Assembly (NCBI RefSeq): GCF_023008405.1
Contig: NZ_CP095376.1
Span: forward strand, 5,294,001-5,358,000
Origin: Amycolatopsis sp. FBCC-B4732
GTDB lineage: Bacteria; Actinomycetota; Actinomycetes; Mycobacteriales; Pseudonocardiaceae
Reading direction: 5' to 3'
Length of the DNA stretch: 64,000 bases
This document shows positions 55,213 to 63,543 of this stretch, one piece after another. The translations under genes and the position numbers were made by a program. Numbering within the stretch: the first letter of the stretch is position 1; every line of letters begins with the position of its first letter. Under the pieces are notes generated by a model, which saw only the letters and a program-made list of their open reading frames with translations, was not told the DNA's origin and ran no database searches.

Positions 55213-56445
55213 ATGACGACGTTCGCCGGCCGGGAGACCGCCGCCCCCTCCGCCGCGAGCTTCATCGAGCTCGACGAGCGGTGGAGCACGCACAACTACC
55301 ACCCGCTGCCCGTCGTGATCGCCGAAGCCTCCGGTGCCTCGGTGACCGACGTCGAAGGCCATTCCTACCTCGACTTCCTCTCCGGGTACTCGGCCATGAA
55401 CTTCGGCCACCGCCACCCGGACCTGGTCGCCGCCGCCGTCGAGCAGCTCGGCCGCGTCACGCTGACCTCACGCGCGTTCCACCACGACCAGCTGGGCCTC
55501 TTCTGCCGGGAGCTGGCCGAGCTCACGGGCACCGAGCTGGTGCTGCCGATGAACTCCGGCGCCGAGGCCGTCGAGTCCGCGGTGAAGATCGCCCGGAAGT
55601 GGGCCCACCGGATCAAGGGCGTACCCGACGGTACCGCCGAGATCATCGTCGCCGGCTCGAACTTCCACGGCCGGACCACCACGATCGTGTCGTTCTCGAC
55701 CGACGAGACCGCGCGCGCCGACTTCGGCCCGTTCACGCCCGGCTTCGTCACCGTGAAGTACGGCGACGCCGCCGCGCTGCGCGACGCCATCACCCCGCGC
55801 ACCGCCGCCGTGCTCCTGGAGCCGGTGCAGGGCGAGGCCGGCGTCGTGGTGCCCCCGGAGGGCTACTTCGCCGAGGTCCGCTCCGCCTGCGACGAGCACG
55901 GCGTGCTGCTGATCGCCGACGAGATCCAGTCCGGCCTGGCCCGCACCGGGACCGTGCTGGCGCTGGACCACGAAGGCGTCCGCGCCGACGTCTACACCCT
56001 CGGCAAGGCCCTCGGCGGCGGCATCCTGCCGGTGTCGGCGGTGGTCGGCCGCCGCGACGTGCTGGGCGTGCTGCAGCCGGGCGAGCACGGCTCGACGTTC
56101 GGCGGCAACCCGCTGGCCTGCGCGGTCGGCCGCGCGGTGATCCGCCTGCTGAGCACGGGCGAGTTCCAGCAGCGCTCCACCGAACTGGGCGCCCACCTGC
56201 ACGCAAGGCTGACCGAGCTGATCGGGCACGGGCTGTCCGAGGTCCGCGGCCGCGGCCTGTGGGCGGGCATCGACATCGCCCCCGGCGGCCCGTCCGGCCG
56301 GGCGGCTTCGCAGGCGCTGTCGGCGCGGGGCGTGCTGTGCAAGGAGACGCACGAGCGCACGCTGCGCGTCGCACCGCCGCTGGTGATCACGCGTGCGGAA
56401 CTGGACCGGGGCATCGACGCGATCGCCGAGGTCATCCGCCCCTGA
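55213..56445 (+). CDS. rocD: Ornithine--oxo-acid transaminase
   Basis: PLP aminotransferase of 410 residues converting ornithine and 2-oxoglutarate to glutamate semialdehyde and glutamate in arginine catabolism. N-terminus WSTHNYHPLPVVIAEASGAS with Tyr/His typical of OAT; LPMNSGAEAVESAVKIARKW; NFHGRTTTIVSFSTD; LLEPVQGEAGVVVPPEGYFA; LLIADEIQSGLARTG; the Schiff-base Lys in VYTLGKALGGGILPVSAVVG; and STFGGNPLACAVG. ATG at 55213 with no strong ribosome site. No other arginine-catabolic gene is adjacent. Two hairpins follow. Confidence 0.94.
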   Translation: MTTFAGRETAAPSAASFIELDERWSTHNYHPLPVVIAEASGASVTDVEGHSYLDFLSGYSAMNFGHRHPDLVAAAVEQLGRVTLTSRAFHHDQLGLFCRELAELTGTELVLPMNSGAEAVESAVKIARKWAHRIKGVPDGTAEIIVAGSNFHGRTTTIVSFSTDETARADFGPFTPGFVTVKYGDAAALRDAITPRTAAVLLEPVQGEAGVVVPPEGYFAEVRSACDEHGVLLIADEIQSGLARTGTVLALDHEGVRADVYTLGKALGGGILPVSAVVGRRDVLGVLQPGEHGSTFGGNPLACAVGRAVIRLLSTGEFQQRSTELGAHLHARLTELIGHGLSEVRGRGLWAGIDIAPGGPSGRAASQALSARGVLCKETHERTLRVAPPLVITRAELDRGIDAIAEVIRP

Positions 56446-56452
56446 ACCACCC

Positions 56453-56490
56453 GGATGCCGCCGGCTGTGCCTCCCGCCCCGGCGGCATCC
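56453..56490 (+). terminator. Hairpin after rocD
   Basis: GGATGCCGCCGG (56453-56464) and CCGGCGGCATCC (56479-56490) form a perfect 12-base stem with a 14-base loop, eight bases after the rocD stop. Confidence 0.75.
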
Positions 56491-56495
56491 GGGAG

Positions 56496-56520
56496 CACAA
56501 CGTCCCCTTCGGACGTTGTG
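56496..56520 (+). promoter_or_regulatory. Second hairpin abutting the DUF2252 start
   Basis: CACAACGTCC (56496-56505) and GGACGTTGTG (56511-56520) pair perfectly around a 5-base loop and end six bases before the next ATG. It may be the second half of a tandem terminator or a translation-blocking leader hairpin; no ribosome site is visible for the next gene. Confidence 0.5.
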
Positions 56521-56526
56521 CCCGGT

Positions 56527-57885
56527 ATGGGATCAGGGGAATGGGTGGAGCGGCCGCTCGCCGGCACCGGCGGAGACACGCCCGCCGAGCTGTACGAGCA
56601 GGGAAAACGGCTCCGGGAGAAGACGCCGGCCGCGGCGCACGACCACGAGGCCGCGGGCGCGGACCGGCCGACGCCGGAGCAGTACTTCGAGGCGAGCAAC
56701 GCCGGGCGGCTGCCGGAGCTGGCCGAACTGCGGCGGGAACGCATGCGCGCGTCGCCGTTCACGTTCTTCCGCGGCGCCGCCGGGCTGATGGGCGCCGACC
56801 TCGCCGGCACGCCGTCGGCCGGGCTCACCGCGCAGCTCTGCGGCGACGCGCACGCGGCGAACTTCGGGCTCTACGGCACGCCCGAGGGCAAGATCGTGAT
56901 GGACATCAACGACTTCGACGAGACCGTGCCGGGCCCGTGGGAGTGGGACCTCAAGCGGCTCGCGGCGAGCCTGGTGCTCGCCGGCCGCGAGGGCGGCATC
57001 GGTGAGTCCGGCTGCCGCGAAGCCGCCGAAGACGCCGTGAAGTCGTACCGCCGCACCATCCGCGCGCTGGCCGACCTGCCGTTCCTGCGGTCGTGGAACG
57101 CCCTGCCGGACTCCTCGGTGCTGTCGAAGGCCCGCGCGGACGAGCTGATCGACGACTTCGCCGACGCCGCCGAGAAGGCCCGCAAGAACACCAGCGCGAA
57201 GGTCGCGGCGAAGTGGACCGAGCGCGTCGACGACCACCGGACCGGCCTGTCCCGGCACCGGTTCGTCGAGGACCCGCCGGTGCTGACGCACGTCGACGAG
57301 CGGACCGCCGAAGCCGTCGCCGCCGGCCTGGTGTCCTATGTGGACACCCTGCGCGAGTCGCGGCGGACGCTGATCACGCGCTACCGGCTCGCCGACGTCG
57401 CCTTCCGGGTGGTCGGCACGGGCAGCGTCGGGCTGCGCAGCTACGTCGCCCTGCTGCACGGCAACGACGAGGAAGACCTGGTGCTGCAGGTGAAGCAGGC
57501 GCAACGGCCGGCCCTGGCGCCGTACCTCGGCCTGCCCGCGGCGGAGCACGAAGGACAGCGGATCGTCGACGGCGCCCGGCTCGTCCAGGCCGAAACCGAC
57601 ATCCTGCTCGGCTGGACGACCATCGACGGCGAGCCGTTCATCGTCCGGCAGTTCCGCAACCTCAAGGGCGACATCGACCCGGCGGAGCTGGAAAAGGACC
57701 ACCTCGACGACTACGGCCGCCTGGCCGGGGCGCTGCTGGCCCGCGCGCACACGCGGTCGCTGCACCCGAAGCTCCTGGCGGGCTACTTCGCCGACGATTC
57801 CGAGCTCGACGAGGCGCTGGGCGCGTACGCGGTCCGTTATGCCGACCGGACCGAAGCCGACCACGCGGAGTTCTCAGGAGCCTGA
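56527..57885 (+). CDS. DUF2252 protein (kinase-like fold)
   Basis: A 452-residue protein of the actinobacterial DUF2252 family. Blocks are FTFFRGAAGLMGADLAGTPS, AQLCGDAHAANFGLYGTPEG, KIVMDINDFDETVPGPWEWD and LKRLAASLVLAGREGG. The G-D-x-H-x-x-N and D-F-D elements resemble the catalytic and metal loops of aminoglycoside-kinase folds, but a substrate is not known. The ATG at 56527 follows a hairpin with no clear ribosome site. The 3' end overlaps the convergent oxidase gene by 12 bases. Confidence 0.87.
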   Translation: MGSGEWVERPLAGTGGDTPAELYEQGKRLREKTPAAAHDHEAAGADRPTPEQYFEASNAGRLPELAELRRERMRASPFTFFRGAAGLMGADLAGTPSAGLTAQLCGDAHAANFGLYGTPEGKIVMDINDFDETVPGPWEWDLKRLAASLVLAGREGGIGESGCREAAEDAVKSYRRTIRALADLPFLRSWNALPDSSVLSKARADELIDDFADAAEKARKNTSAKVAAKWTERVDDHRTGLSRHRFVEDPPVLTHVDERTAEAVAAGLVSYVDTLRESRRTLITRYRLADVAFRVVGTGSVGLRSYVALLHGNDEEDLVLQVKQAQRPALAPYLGLPAAEHEGQRIVDGARLVQAETDILLGWTTIDGEPFIVRQFRNLKGDIDPAELEKDHLDDYGRLAGALLARAHTRSLHPKLLAGYFADDSELDEALGAYAVRYADRTEADHAEFSGA

Positions 57886-58752
57886 GACGAGTCCGGCGAC
57901 GTCGGCCGCGCAGCCCCAGGCGAGGGTGATGCCCGCGCCGCCGTGGCCGTAGCAGTGCACGACGTCGCCGGTCCGCTCCAGCCGCACCTCGCGCCGGAAC
58001 GGGCGCAGCCCGACCAGCGACCGCAGCACCCGCGCGCCGGCGAGCCGCGGTTCCAGCTCGCGGGCGCGGCGCACGATGTCGGCCGTCACGCCCGGGTTGG
58101 GTTCGGTGTCGCCGCGGCCCGGTTCTTCGGTGCCGCCGCAGACGACGTGGGTGCCGTGCGGGATGACGTAGGTCGCGCCCGGGCCGGACTCGTCGACCGC
58201 GAACCCCGGCAGGCCCGGGTCGGCCAGGTGCACGACCTGGCCGCCGACGGGGACCATCGAGTCGTCCCCGGCCAGCCGGCCCGCGCCGAGCCCGGCCGCG
58301 TTGACGACCGGGCCGAGGCCGTCGAGCGAGGTCAGCGGCCGGTACTCGATGGCTACGCCCAGCGCGTTCACCCGGTTCAGGAGCCAGTCCAGGTAGACCG
58401 GGGTGTCGACGAGCGCGGTGGTGAAGTCCAGCCGGTCGCCGTCGCGGACGGGGTCGGTCATCGCGGTCAGCCACCACGGGTCCGGGGCGCCCGGCGCCAG
58501 CAGGACGCGGCCGCGGCGGAACCGCACGCCGGGCGCGTCCTGTCCGCGCAGCACGGCGAGAGTCGCGGCGGTCCAGCGCACGATCCGCGGATCGGGACGG
58601 CGCACGGGCGGGTAGAGCACCCCGCCGGCGACGGCGGAGGTCGTCTCCCCCGGCGGAGCGGCGGCGGCGAGGACGACGTCGTGGCCGGCTTCGGCCAGCC
58701 GGTGGGCACAGCTCAGCCCGATGATCCCGGCCCCGGCGACGGTCACCCGCAT
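57874..58752 (-). CDS. FAD-dependent D-amino-acid oxidase family protein
   Basis: A 292-residue flavoprotein of the DAAO group. FAD loop RVTVAGAGIIGLSCAHRLAE; GETTSAVAGGVLYPP near the flavin; VPVGGQVVHLADPGLPG; ATYVIPHGTHVVCGGTEEPG with the His/Tyr-type substrate region; RSLVGLRPFRREVRLERTGD with the carboxylate-binding Arg; and the C-terminal CYGHGGAGITLAWGCA. It oxidises D-amino acids to keto acids with peroxide release; a glycine-oxidase role is possible. ATG at 58752. Divergent from the PAP2 gene. Confidence 0.88.
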   Translation of the reverse strand: MRVTVAGAGIIGLSCAHRLAEAGHDVVLAAAAPPGETTSAVAGGVLYPPVRRPDPRIVRWTAATLAVLRGQDAPGVRFRRGRVLLAPGAPDPWWLTAMTDPVRDGDRLDFTTALVDTPVYLDWLLNRVNALGVAIEYRPLTSLDGLGPVVNAAGLGAGRLAGDDSMVPVGGQVVHLADPGLPGFAVDESGPGATYVIPHGTHVVCGGTEEPGRGDTEPNPGVTADIVRRARELEPRLAGARVLRSLVGLRPFRREVRLERTGDVVHCYGHGGAGITLAWGCAADVAGLVSGS

Positions 58753-58885
58753 CCCGGCATCGTGACGCACGGACGCGGCGGGCCGCACCGAGGGGGCCGG
58801 ACCACCCTCGCGCGGGTGAGGCCGATCGATCCCACCCGCCACGCTCGCCGGCCCACCCCGCGGGGCCGCGACTACCCTCGCGCGG

Positions 58886-59452
58886 GTGAGGACGATCCGG
58901 GTGGCGGCCGCGGTCTGCGGTCTGCTCGCACTGCTGCTGGGCCTGCCCTTCGCCGGCGGGACCGCCCCCGGCACCGTCGACCGGGCCGCCGCCGCAGCCG
59001 TCGCGCACCTCGGTCCCGGCGTCGTCGGGGCCCTCGTGCTCCCGACCGAGCCCTACGTCGTCCTCGCGCTCGGCGTGCTCGCCGTCGTCCTCTGCCTCCG
59101 CGCCGGACAACGCCGGGAAGCCGCGCTGGCGCTCGCGATCCCCGTCCTGGCCATCCTGCTCACGGGCTGGCTGCTGAAACCCCTCTACGACCGCTGGAAG
59201 AACGACACCCTCGTCTACCCGAGCGGGCACACCGTGAGCCTCGTGGCCGTCCTGACCGTGCTCGTCCTCGTCACGCGCAAGGCCGTCGTGGTCGTGCTTT
59301 CCGCGCTCGCGCTCCTCGCGGCCACCGCCGGGCTCGTCGGGATGGGGTACCACTACCTGACCGACGTCGTGGGCGGGACGCTCTTCGCCGTCTCCGTCGT
59401 GCTGTTCAGCTGGCCTGCGCCGCGTCGCGTGCCAGTGCCGTCAGGCGGCTGA
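58886..59452 (+). CDS. PAP2-family membrane phosphatase
   Basis: A 188-residue protein with five or six hydrophobic helices. The phosphatase motifs are LLKPLYDRWKND (motif 1, K-x(n)-R), VYPSGHTVS (motif 2, P-S-G-H) and GMGYHYLTDVVGG (motif 3, H-x-x-x-D; the usual Arg before it is not present in canonical form). It should dephosphorylate a lipid phosphate or undecaprenyl pyrophosphate at the membrane. GTG at 58886 is the start. The last 47 bases overlap zapE on the other strand. Confidence 0.87.
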   Translation: MRTIRVAAAVCGLLALLLGLPFAGGTAPGTVDRAAAAAVAHLGPGVVGALVLPTEPYVVLALGVLAVVLCLRAGQRREAALALAIPVLAILLTGWLLKPLYDRWKNDTLVYPSGHTVSLVAVLTVLVLVTRKAVVVVLSALALLAATAGLVGMGYHYLTDVVGGTLFAVSVVLFSWPAPRRVPVPSGG

Positions 59453-60425
59453 CCGCGCGCAGGTACTTCTTGCGGTAGCCGCCGTTCACCATTTCCTCGG
59501 TGAACAGCGACGGCAGCGGCTCGCCCGAGACCACCACCGGGATCGCGCGGTCGTAGAGCCGGTCGGCGAAGGCCACCAGCCGCAGCGCCACGTTCTGGTC
59601 CGGGGCCGGGTGGACGCCGCGCAGGTGCACGCGGGTGACGCCGTCCAGCAGCCGCCCGTACCGCGACGGGTGCAGCGACCCCAGGTGCTCGCACAGCGCG
59701 TCGAAATCGTCCACAGTGGACCCTTCTTGCGCGGCGGCCGACTCCTCCAGCGCCTCGGCCGAAACCGGGGGCGGCGCGTCCGGCAGGCCGCGGTGGCGGT
59801 AGTCCGGGCCGTCGACGCGGACCACGCCGAACCGGGCCGAGAGCGTCTGGATCTCGCGCAGGAAGTCTTCGGCGGCGAACCGGCCCTCGCCGAGCTTCTC
59901 CGGCAGCGTGTTCGACGTCGCCGCGACGAACACGCCGGCGTCCATCAGCTCCTGCAGCAGCCGCGTGACCAGGGTCGTGTCGCCGGGGTCGTCGAGCTCG
60001 AACTCGTCGATGGCCAGGAGCCGGTGCGCCGACAGCCGCCGCACGGCTTCGGGGAAGCCCAGCGCGCCGACCAGGTGGGTCAGCTCCACGAACGTGCCGT
60101 ACGCCTTGGGCGAGGGCACCGCGTGCCACGCCGAGGCCAGCAGGTGGGTCTTGCCGACGCCGAACCCGCCGTCGAGGTAGAGCCCCATCGGCCCGGCCGG
60201 TTCGGCCGGCCCGCCGAAGAGCTTGAAGCGCTTCTTCTCCTTGCGCGCCCCCACTTTCGCGGCGAACGCCGAGCACGACTCGACCGCGGCGGCCTGGCTC
60301 GGCTCGCCGGGGTTCGGGAGGTAGGTCTCGAACCGGACGGCGTCGAAGCGCGGCGGCGGCACCAGCGCGCCGATCAGCTCGTCGGCGGACAGCTCGGGAC
60401 GGCGGCCGGTGAGGTGCGCGGGCAT
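59406..60425 (-). CDS. zapE: Cell division protein ZapE (AFG1-like ATPase)
   Basis: A 339-residue ATPase of the AFG1/ZapE family. Walker A: GLYLDGGFGVGKTHLLASAW; Walker B: RLLAIDEFELDDPGDTTLVT; sensor 1: GVFVAATSNTLPEKLGEGRF; then AAEDFLREIQTLSARF and the C-terminal LVAFADRLYDRAIPVVVSGE. E. coli ZapE acts at the Z-ring; the mycobacterial orthologue is uncharacterised as far as I know. ATG at 60425 is preferred, GTG at 60431 possible. STVD at 59709-59721 carries the near-palindrome. Divergent from the next gene. Confidence 0.9.
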   Translation of the reverse strand: MPAHLTGRRPELSADELIGALVPPPRFDAVRFETYLPNPGEPSQAAAVESCSAFAAKVGARKEKKRFKLFGGPAEPAGPMGLYLDGGFGVGKTHLLASAWHAVPSPKAYGTFVELTHLVGALGFPEAVRRLSAHRLLAIDEFELDDPGDTTLVTRLLQELMDAGVFVAATSNTLPEKLGEGRFAAEDFLREIQTLSARFGVVRVDGPDYRHRGLPDAPPPVSAEALEESAAAQEGSTVDDFDALCEHLGSLHPSRYGRLLDGVTRVHLRGVHPAPDQNVALRLVAFADRLYDRAIPVVVSGEPLPSLFTEEMVNGGYRKKYLRAVSRLTALARDAAQAS

Positions 60426-60514
60426 GGTCACGGAGCCTATCCGCCGCACTCACCCGTCCGGGCGCCCAGCCGCCCCGGTAGAGACGTGCTTCACGCCCGT
60501 GCTGGGATTGTCCC

Positions 60515-61252
60515 GTGCGTAGCGTGTGGCCCCTCTCGGCGGGCGAGCTGACCGGGGAAGACCTCGAAGAGATCTACGCCTACCCGGCGAACCTCGACCG
60601 GCCGTGGGTGCAGGTCAGCTTCGTCGCGTCCGCCGACGGCGCCGTCGAGGTCGACACGACGTCGGCCGGGCTGTCCCACGCCGCCGACCGGCGAATCTTT
60701 CTGCTCGGGCGCGACCTCGCCGACGTGATCCTGGTCGGCGCCGGCACCGCCCGCGCGGAGGACTACCGCGGCGTCGTCGCGGGACCGAAGCGCCTGGAGC
60801 GCCGTCGGCGCCTCGGGTTCGACGGCGTCCCGCCGATCGCCGTGGTGACCCGGACCGCGGACCTCGACCCCGCTTCCCGGCTGTTCACCGAGACCGTCGT
60901 TCCCCCGATCGTGGTCACCACGGAAACCGCGGACACCGCGGCGCTCGAAGCCGCCGGGGCGTCGGTGCTGCGGGCGGGCACCGCCGGCGTGGACCTGCCG
61001 CGCGCCCTCGACCTGCTGGCCGAGCGGGGCCTGCGCCGGATCGCATGCGAAGGCGGCCCGCGGCTGTTCGCGCAGCTCATCGCGGCCGACCGGATCGACC
61101 AGCTGTGCCTGACGGTTGCGCCGCTGCTCGTGGCCGGGACGGCGGACCGGATCGCCACCGGTCCCGGCAGCGTTCCCCGCCGGCTCGCGCTGGCGTCGAT
61201 CCTGGTCGAGGACGGCTTCACGTTCCTGCGTTACCGCCGGGCCGCCGGGTGA
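60515..61252 (+). CDS. RibD C-terminal domain pyrimidine reductase-like protein
   Basis: A 245-residue DHFR-fold reductase made only of the RibD C-terminal domain: WVQVSFVASADGAVEVDTTS, GLSHAADRRIFLLGRDLADV, ILVGAGTARAEDYR, RIACEGGPRLFAQLIAADRI and DQLCLTVAPLLVAGTADRIA. It resembles mycobacterial Rv2671, a RibD homologue. It may reduce the pyrimidine intermediate of riboflavin synthesis or a folate-type substrate; the deaminase half is absent. GTG at 60515. Its stop overlaps the start of the sigma-factor gene. Confidence 0.88.
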   Translation: MRSVWPLSAGELTGEDLEEIYAYPANLDRPWVQVSFVASADGAVEVDTTSAGLSHAADRRIFLLGRDLADVILVGAGTARAEDYRGVVAGPKRLERRRRLGFDGVPPIAVVTRTADLDPASRLFTETVVPPIVVTTETADTAALEAAGASVLRAGTAGVDLPRALDLLAERGLRRIACEGGPRLFAQLIAADRIDQLCLTVAPLLVAGTADRIATGPGSVPRRLALASILVEDGFTFLRYRRAAG

Positions 61253-61797
61253 GCGCCGACGCCGACCTGGCCACCCGGGCCGCGGCCGGGGACGAAGCCG
61301 CGTTCGGCGCGCTCGTGCGCGAGCACACGCCCCGGATGTACCGGGTCGCGCTGCGGATCACCGGCAGCGCCGCCGAGGCCGAGGACGTCGTGCAGGAGTC
61401 GTGGCTCGCCGCGTGGCGCGCGCTCGGCACGTTCCGGCACGAGTCCGCGGTGTCGACCTGGCTCTACCGCGTCGTCACCAACAGCGCGCTCGCCCTGCTG
61501 CGCCGCCGCAAGCCCACGATCTCGCTCGACGAACCGGCCGGACAGTCCACTGTGGACCTGGAACTGCTCGCGGTCCCCGGCCCCGAAGGCCGCGTCGTGC
61601 GCGCCGAGGAGGTCGACGCGGTGCTGCGGGCGATCGGCAGGCTCGAGGTGTCCCAGCGGGTGCCGCTCGTGCTGCGCGAGCTGGAAGGCCTGAGCTACGA
61701 AGAGGTCGCCGAAGTGCTCGACGTGAACGTCGGCGCCTTGCGTTCCCGGCTGCACCGGGCCAGGGTGGCGCTGCTCGCCGAGTTGAGGGAGCGGTGA
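61249..61797 (+). CDS. ECF RNA polymerase sigma factor
   Basis: A 182-residue ECF sigma factor. Region 2: AFGALVREHTPRMYRVALRI, AAEAEDVVQESWLAAWRALG, VSTWLYRVVTNSALALLRRR. Region 4: LEVSQRVPLVLRELEGLSYE, EVAEVLDVNVGALRSRLHRA. No classical zinc anti-sigma follows; the next gene, overlapping as TGATG, encodes an Asp23-like protein with an unusual helical N-terminus. The GTG at 61249 overlaps the previous stop. A -35/-10 pair of its own is not visible because the operon is tightly packed. Confidence 0.93.
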   Translation: MSADADLATRAAAGDEAAFGALVREHTPRMYRVALRITGSAAEAEDVVQESWLAAWRALGTFRHESAVSTWLYRVVTNSALALLRRRKPTISLDEPAGQSTVDLELLAVPGPEGRVVRAEEVDAVLRAIGRLEVSQRVPLVLRELEGLSYEEVAEVLDVNVGALRSRLHRARVALLAELRER

Positions 61798-62210
61798 TGG
61801 CCGAGCAGACCGACCCCGAGCGCGACCCGCGCTGGGACGCCGTGCGCGCCGCCGCCCGGCGCCGCGTGCCGACCCCGCCCGGCCTGGTCGAGCGCGTGCT
61901 GCGGGCGGTCGCGCGCGGCGGGCGGACGGCCGTCGCGGTGCCCGGCGACGACGGTGGCCTGCGGATCACCGAACAGACCGTCGTCCGCCTGGCGGGGACC
62001 ATCGCGGCCGGCCGGGCGCCCGCCGGGGTGCGCGTCTCCGCCGTGGCCGTCGAGGACGCCGTCGTGCAGGTGCTGGTGTCGGTCCGCTTCGGCGTCGTCG
62101 CCGACGAAGCCGCCGAAGCGCTGCGACGGGAGATCACCGCCGAGCTGTCCCGGCAGCTGGGCGTCGCGATCGCGGTGAACGTGCACGTCGTGGACGTCCA
62201 CCCGGACTGA
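61797..62210 (+). CDS. Asp23/Gls24-like protein coupled to the sigma factor
   Basis: A 137-residue protein. The first 45 residues (DPRWDAVRAAARRRVPTPPG, LVERVLRAVARGG) are helical and basic; the rest (VSAVAVEDAVVQVLVSVRFG, VVADEAAEALRREITAELSR, QLGVAIAVNVHVVDV) has the Asp23 alternating strand-helix pattern. The N-terminal block looks like those of small sigma-factor-associated proteins, so a role as the sigma factor's regulator is possible but unproven. ATG at 61797 overlaps the sigma stop. Confidence 0.72.
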   Translation: MAEQTDPERDPRWDAVRAAARRRVPTPPGLVERVLRAVARGGRTAVAVPGDDGGLRITEQTVVRLAGTIAAGRAPAGVRVSAVAVEDAVVQVLVSVRFGVVADEAAEALRREITAELSRQLGVAIAVNVHVVDVHPD

Positions 62211-62300
62211 ACATTCCCCCGATCGGGGGACCTTGCGTGAGGGATTCGCGCTCCCGGGCATCGTAAGGGCGAGAGACCGCCGCGAGAGGAGCCAGCACGC

Positions 62301-62738
62301 ATGCACCCGGAACGGACCGAGAGCCCCGGCACGGTCACGCCGCTCAACGAGGAGGGTGCGGCCGGCCGCACCACGATCTCGTCGCTGGTCGTGCAGAAGG
62401 TGGCCGGGCTGGCCGCCCGCGAGGTCGCCGGCGTGCACGCGCTCGGCGGCGGCGGGGTGTCCCGCGCGATCGGCGCGCTGCGCGAGCGGATCCCCGGCTC
62501 CGGCACGGTGACCACGACCGGCGTGTCGGTCGAGGTCGGCGAGAAGCAGACCGCGATCGACCTCGACGTCGTCGTCGAGTACGGCGCCCGCATCACCGAC
62601 GTCGCCCGCGCGGTGCGGCGCAACGTGATCACCGCGGTCGAGCAGATCACCGGGCTCGAGGTGATCGAGGTGAACATCGCCGTCAACGACATCCACCTGC
62701 CGGGCGACGAAGAGCCCGAGTCCACGCGGGTGGAGTGA
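62301..62738 (+). CDS. Asp23/Gls24 family envelope stress protein
   Basis: A 145-residue protein with the full family pattern: GRTTISSLVVQKVAGLAARE, VAGVHALGGGGVSRAIGALR, VEVGEKQTAIDLDVVVEYGA, ITDVARAVRRNVITAVEQIT, GLEVIEVNIAVNDIHLP. Gls24/Asp23 proteins gather beneath the membrane in Gram-positive bacteria under envelope stress, tethered by small membrane partners. AGAGGAGCCAGC precedes the ATG. It heads a run of related short genes that overlap by 4 bases. Confidence 0.9.
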   Translation: MHPERTESPGTVTPLNEEGAAGRTTISSLVVQKVAGLAAREVAGVHALGGGGVSRAIGALRERIPGSGTVTTTGVSVEVGEKQTAIDLDVVVEYGARITDVARAVRRNVITAVEQITGLEVIEVNIAVNDIHLPGDEEPESTRVE

Positions 62739-62968
62739 CCGCGCGCGGACCGGACGACCCGGAGGGCCGCGCGGCCTTCCGGGCCTTCGTGCGCACCCAC
62801 CACCCGGACGTCGGCGGCGACCCGGCGGAGTTCGCGGCGGGCCTGGCCCGCTTCCGCGAGCCGGCGCCGGACTCCCGTTTCGACGCCCCGGTCGTCTTCG
62901 TGCCCCGCCGCCGCGGCCTCGCGGCGTTCTTCGCCCGCTTCCGCCGCCGCCCGCCCCGCGTGCGGTGA
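62735..62968 (+). CDS. Small basic protein with an HPD motif
   Basis: A 77-residue protein starting GTG at 62735, overlapping the Asp23 stop. It contains AFRAFVRTHHPDVGGDPAEF followed by a helix and a very basic C-terminus (FFARFRRRPPRVR). H-P-D-x-G-G-D is the loop of J domains, but the flanking helices are too short for a full domain. It may be a J-like remnant or an independent small protein. Function unknown. Confidence 0.65.
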   Translation: MTARGPDDPEGRAAFRAFVRTHHPDVGGDPAEFAAGLARFREPAPDSRFDAPVVFVPRRRGLAAFFARFRRRPPRVR

Positions 62969-63017
62969 CCGCCCCGCCGGGGCAAGCTTCCCCCCACCGC
63001 CCGTCCAAGGAGGACAT

Positions 63018-63194
63018 GTGAACGCAACGAAGACCGGGCTCCTGGCCGGGCTGATCCTCGGCCTCGCCGCGACCCAGGGGTTCACCGCGTTCCTGGTGAC
63101 ACTGGCCGTCGGGATCATCGGCCTGGTCGCCGGCCGGGTCCTCGACGGCGAACTCGACCTCGGCGAACTGTTCGGCAAGGGCCGCGACAAGTGA
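63018..63194 (+). CDS. Small membrane protein of the Asp23 cluster
   Basis: A 58-residue protein not included among long ORFs. It starts GTG at 63018 after AAGGAGGACAT, has two hydrophobic stretches (TGLLAGLILGLAATQGFTAF and LVTLAVGIIGLVAGRVL) and ends with an acidic tail, DGELDLGELFGKGRDK. It is the size and shape of the small anchors (DUF2273-like) that hold Asp23 proteins at the membrane. Its stop overlaps the next start as GTGA. Confidence 0.78.
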   Translation: MNATKTGLLAGLILGLAATQGFTAFLVTLAVGIIGLVAGRVLDGELDLGELFGKGRDK

Positions 63195-63541
63195 ACCGCG
63201 CCCTCGACGTGCCGCGCGAGCTCGCCGAACCGGCCGAGCGCGGCACCCTCACCATCGGCCACGCCGTGGTCCGCAAGGTCGCGCAGCACGCCGCCGACCA
63301 GGTGCCGGGCACCGCGCACGACGGCAAGAAGGGCGCGAAGGCCAAGGTCGGCGGCCTCGACAACGACGTCGACCTCGCGCTGGAGCTCGCCCTGCGCTAC
63401 CCGGGCGCGGTCCGGGCGGTCGTCGGCGACGTGCGGGAGAAGGTCACCGAAGAGGTCGAGCTGATCACCGGCTACCACGTGCGGACGCTCGCCGTGACGG
63501 TGTCCGCGCTGCTGCCGGCCCCCGCGCCGCGGGTGCGGTAG
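63191..63541 (+). CDS. Asp23/Gls24 family protein
   Basis: A 116-residue member: GTLTIGHAVVRKVAQHAADQ, then a lysine-rich loop, GKKGAKAKVGG, then DNDVDLALELALRYPGAVRA, VVGDVREKVTEEVELITGYH, VRTLAVTVSALLPAP. It is shorter than the first Asp23 protein, with the usual strand-helix-strand order. GTG at 63191 overlaps the small membrane protein gene, so anchor and Asp23 protein are co-translated. Confidence 0.87.
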   Translation: MNRALDVPRELAEPAERGTLTIGHAVVRKVAQHAADQVPGTAHDGKKGAKAKVGGLDNDVDLALELALRYPGAVRAVVGDVREKVTEEVELITGYHVRTLAVTVSALLPAPAPRVR

Positions 63542-63543
63542 CC

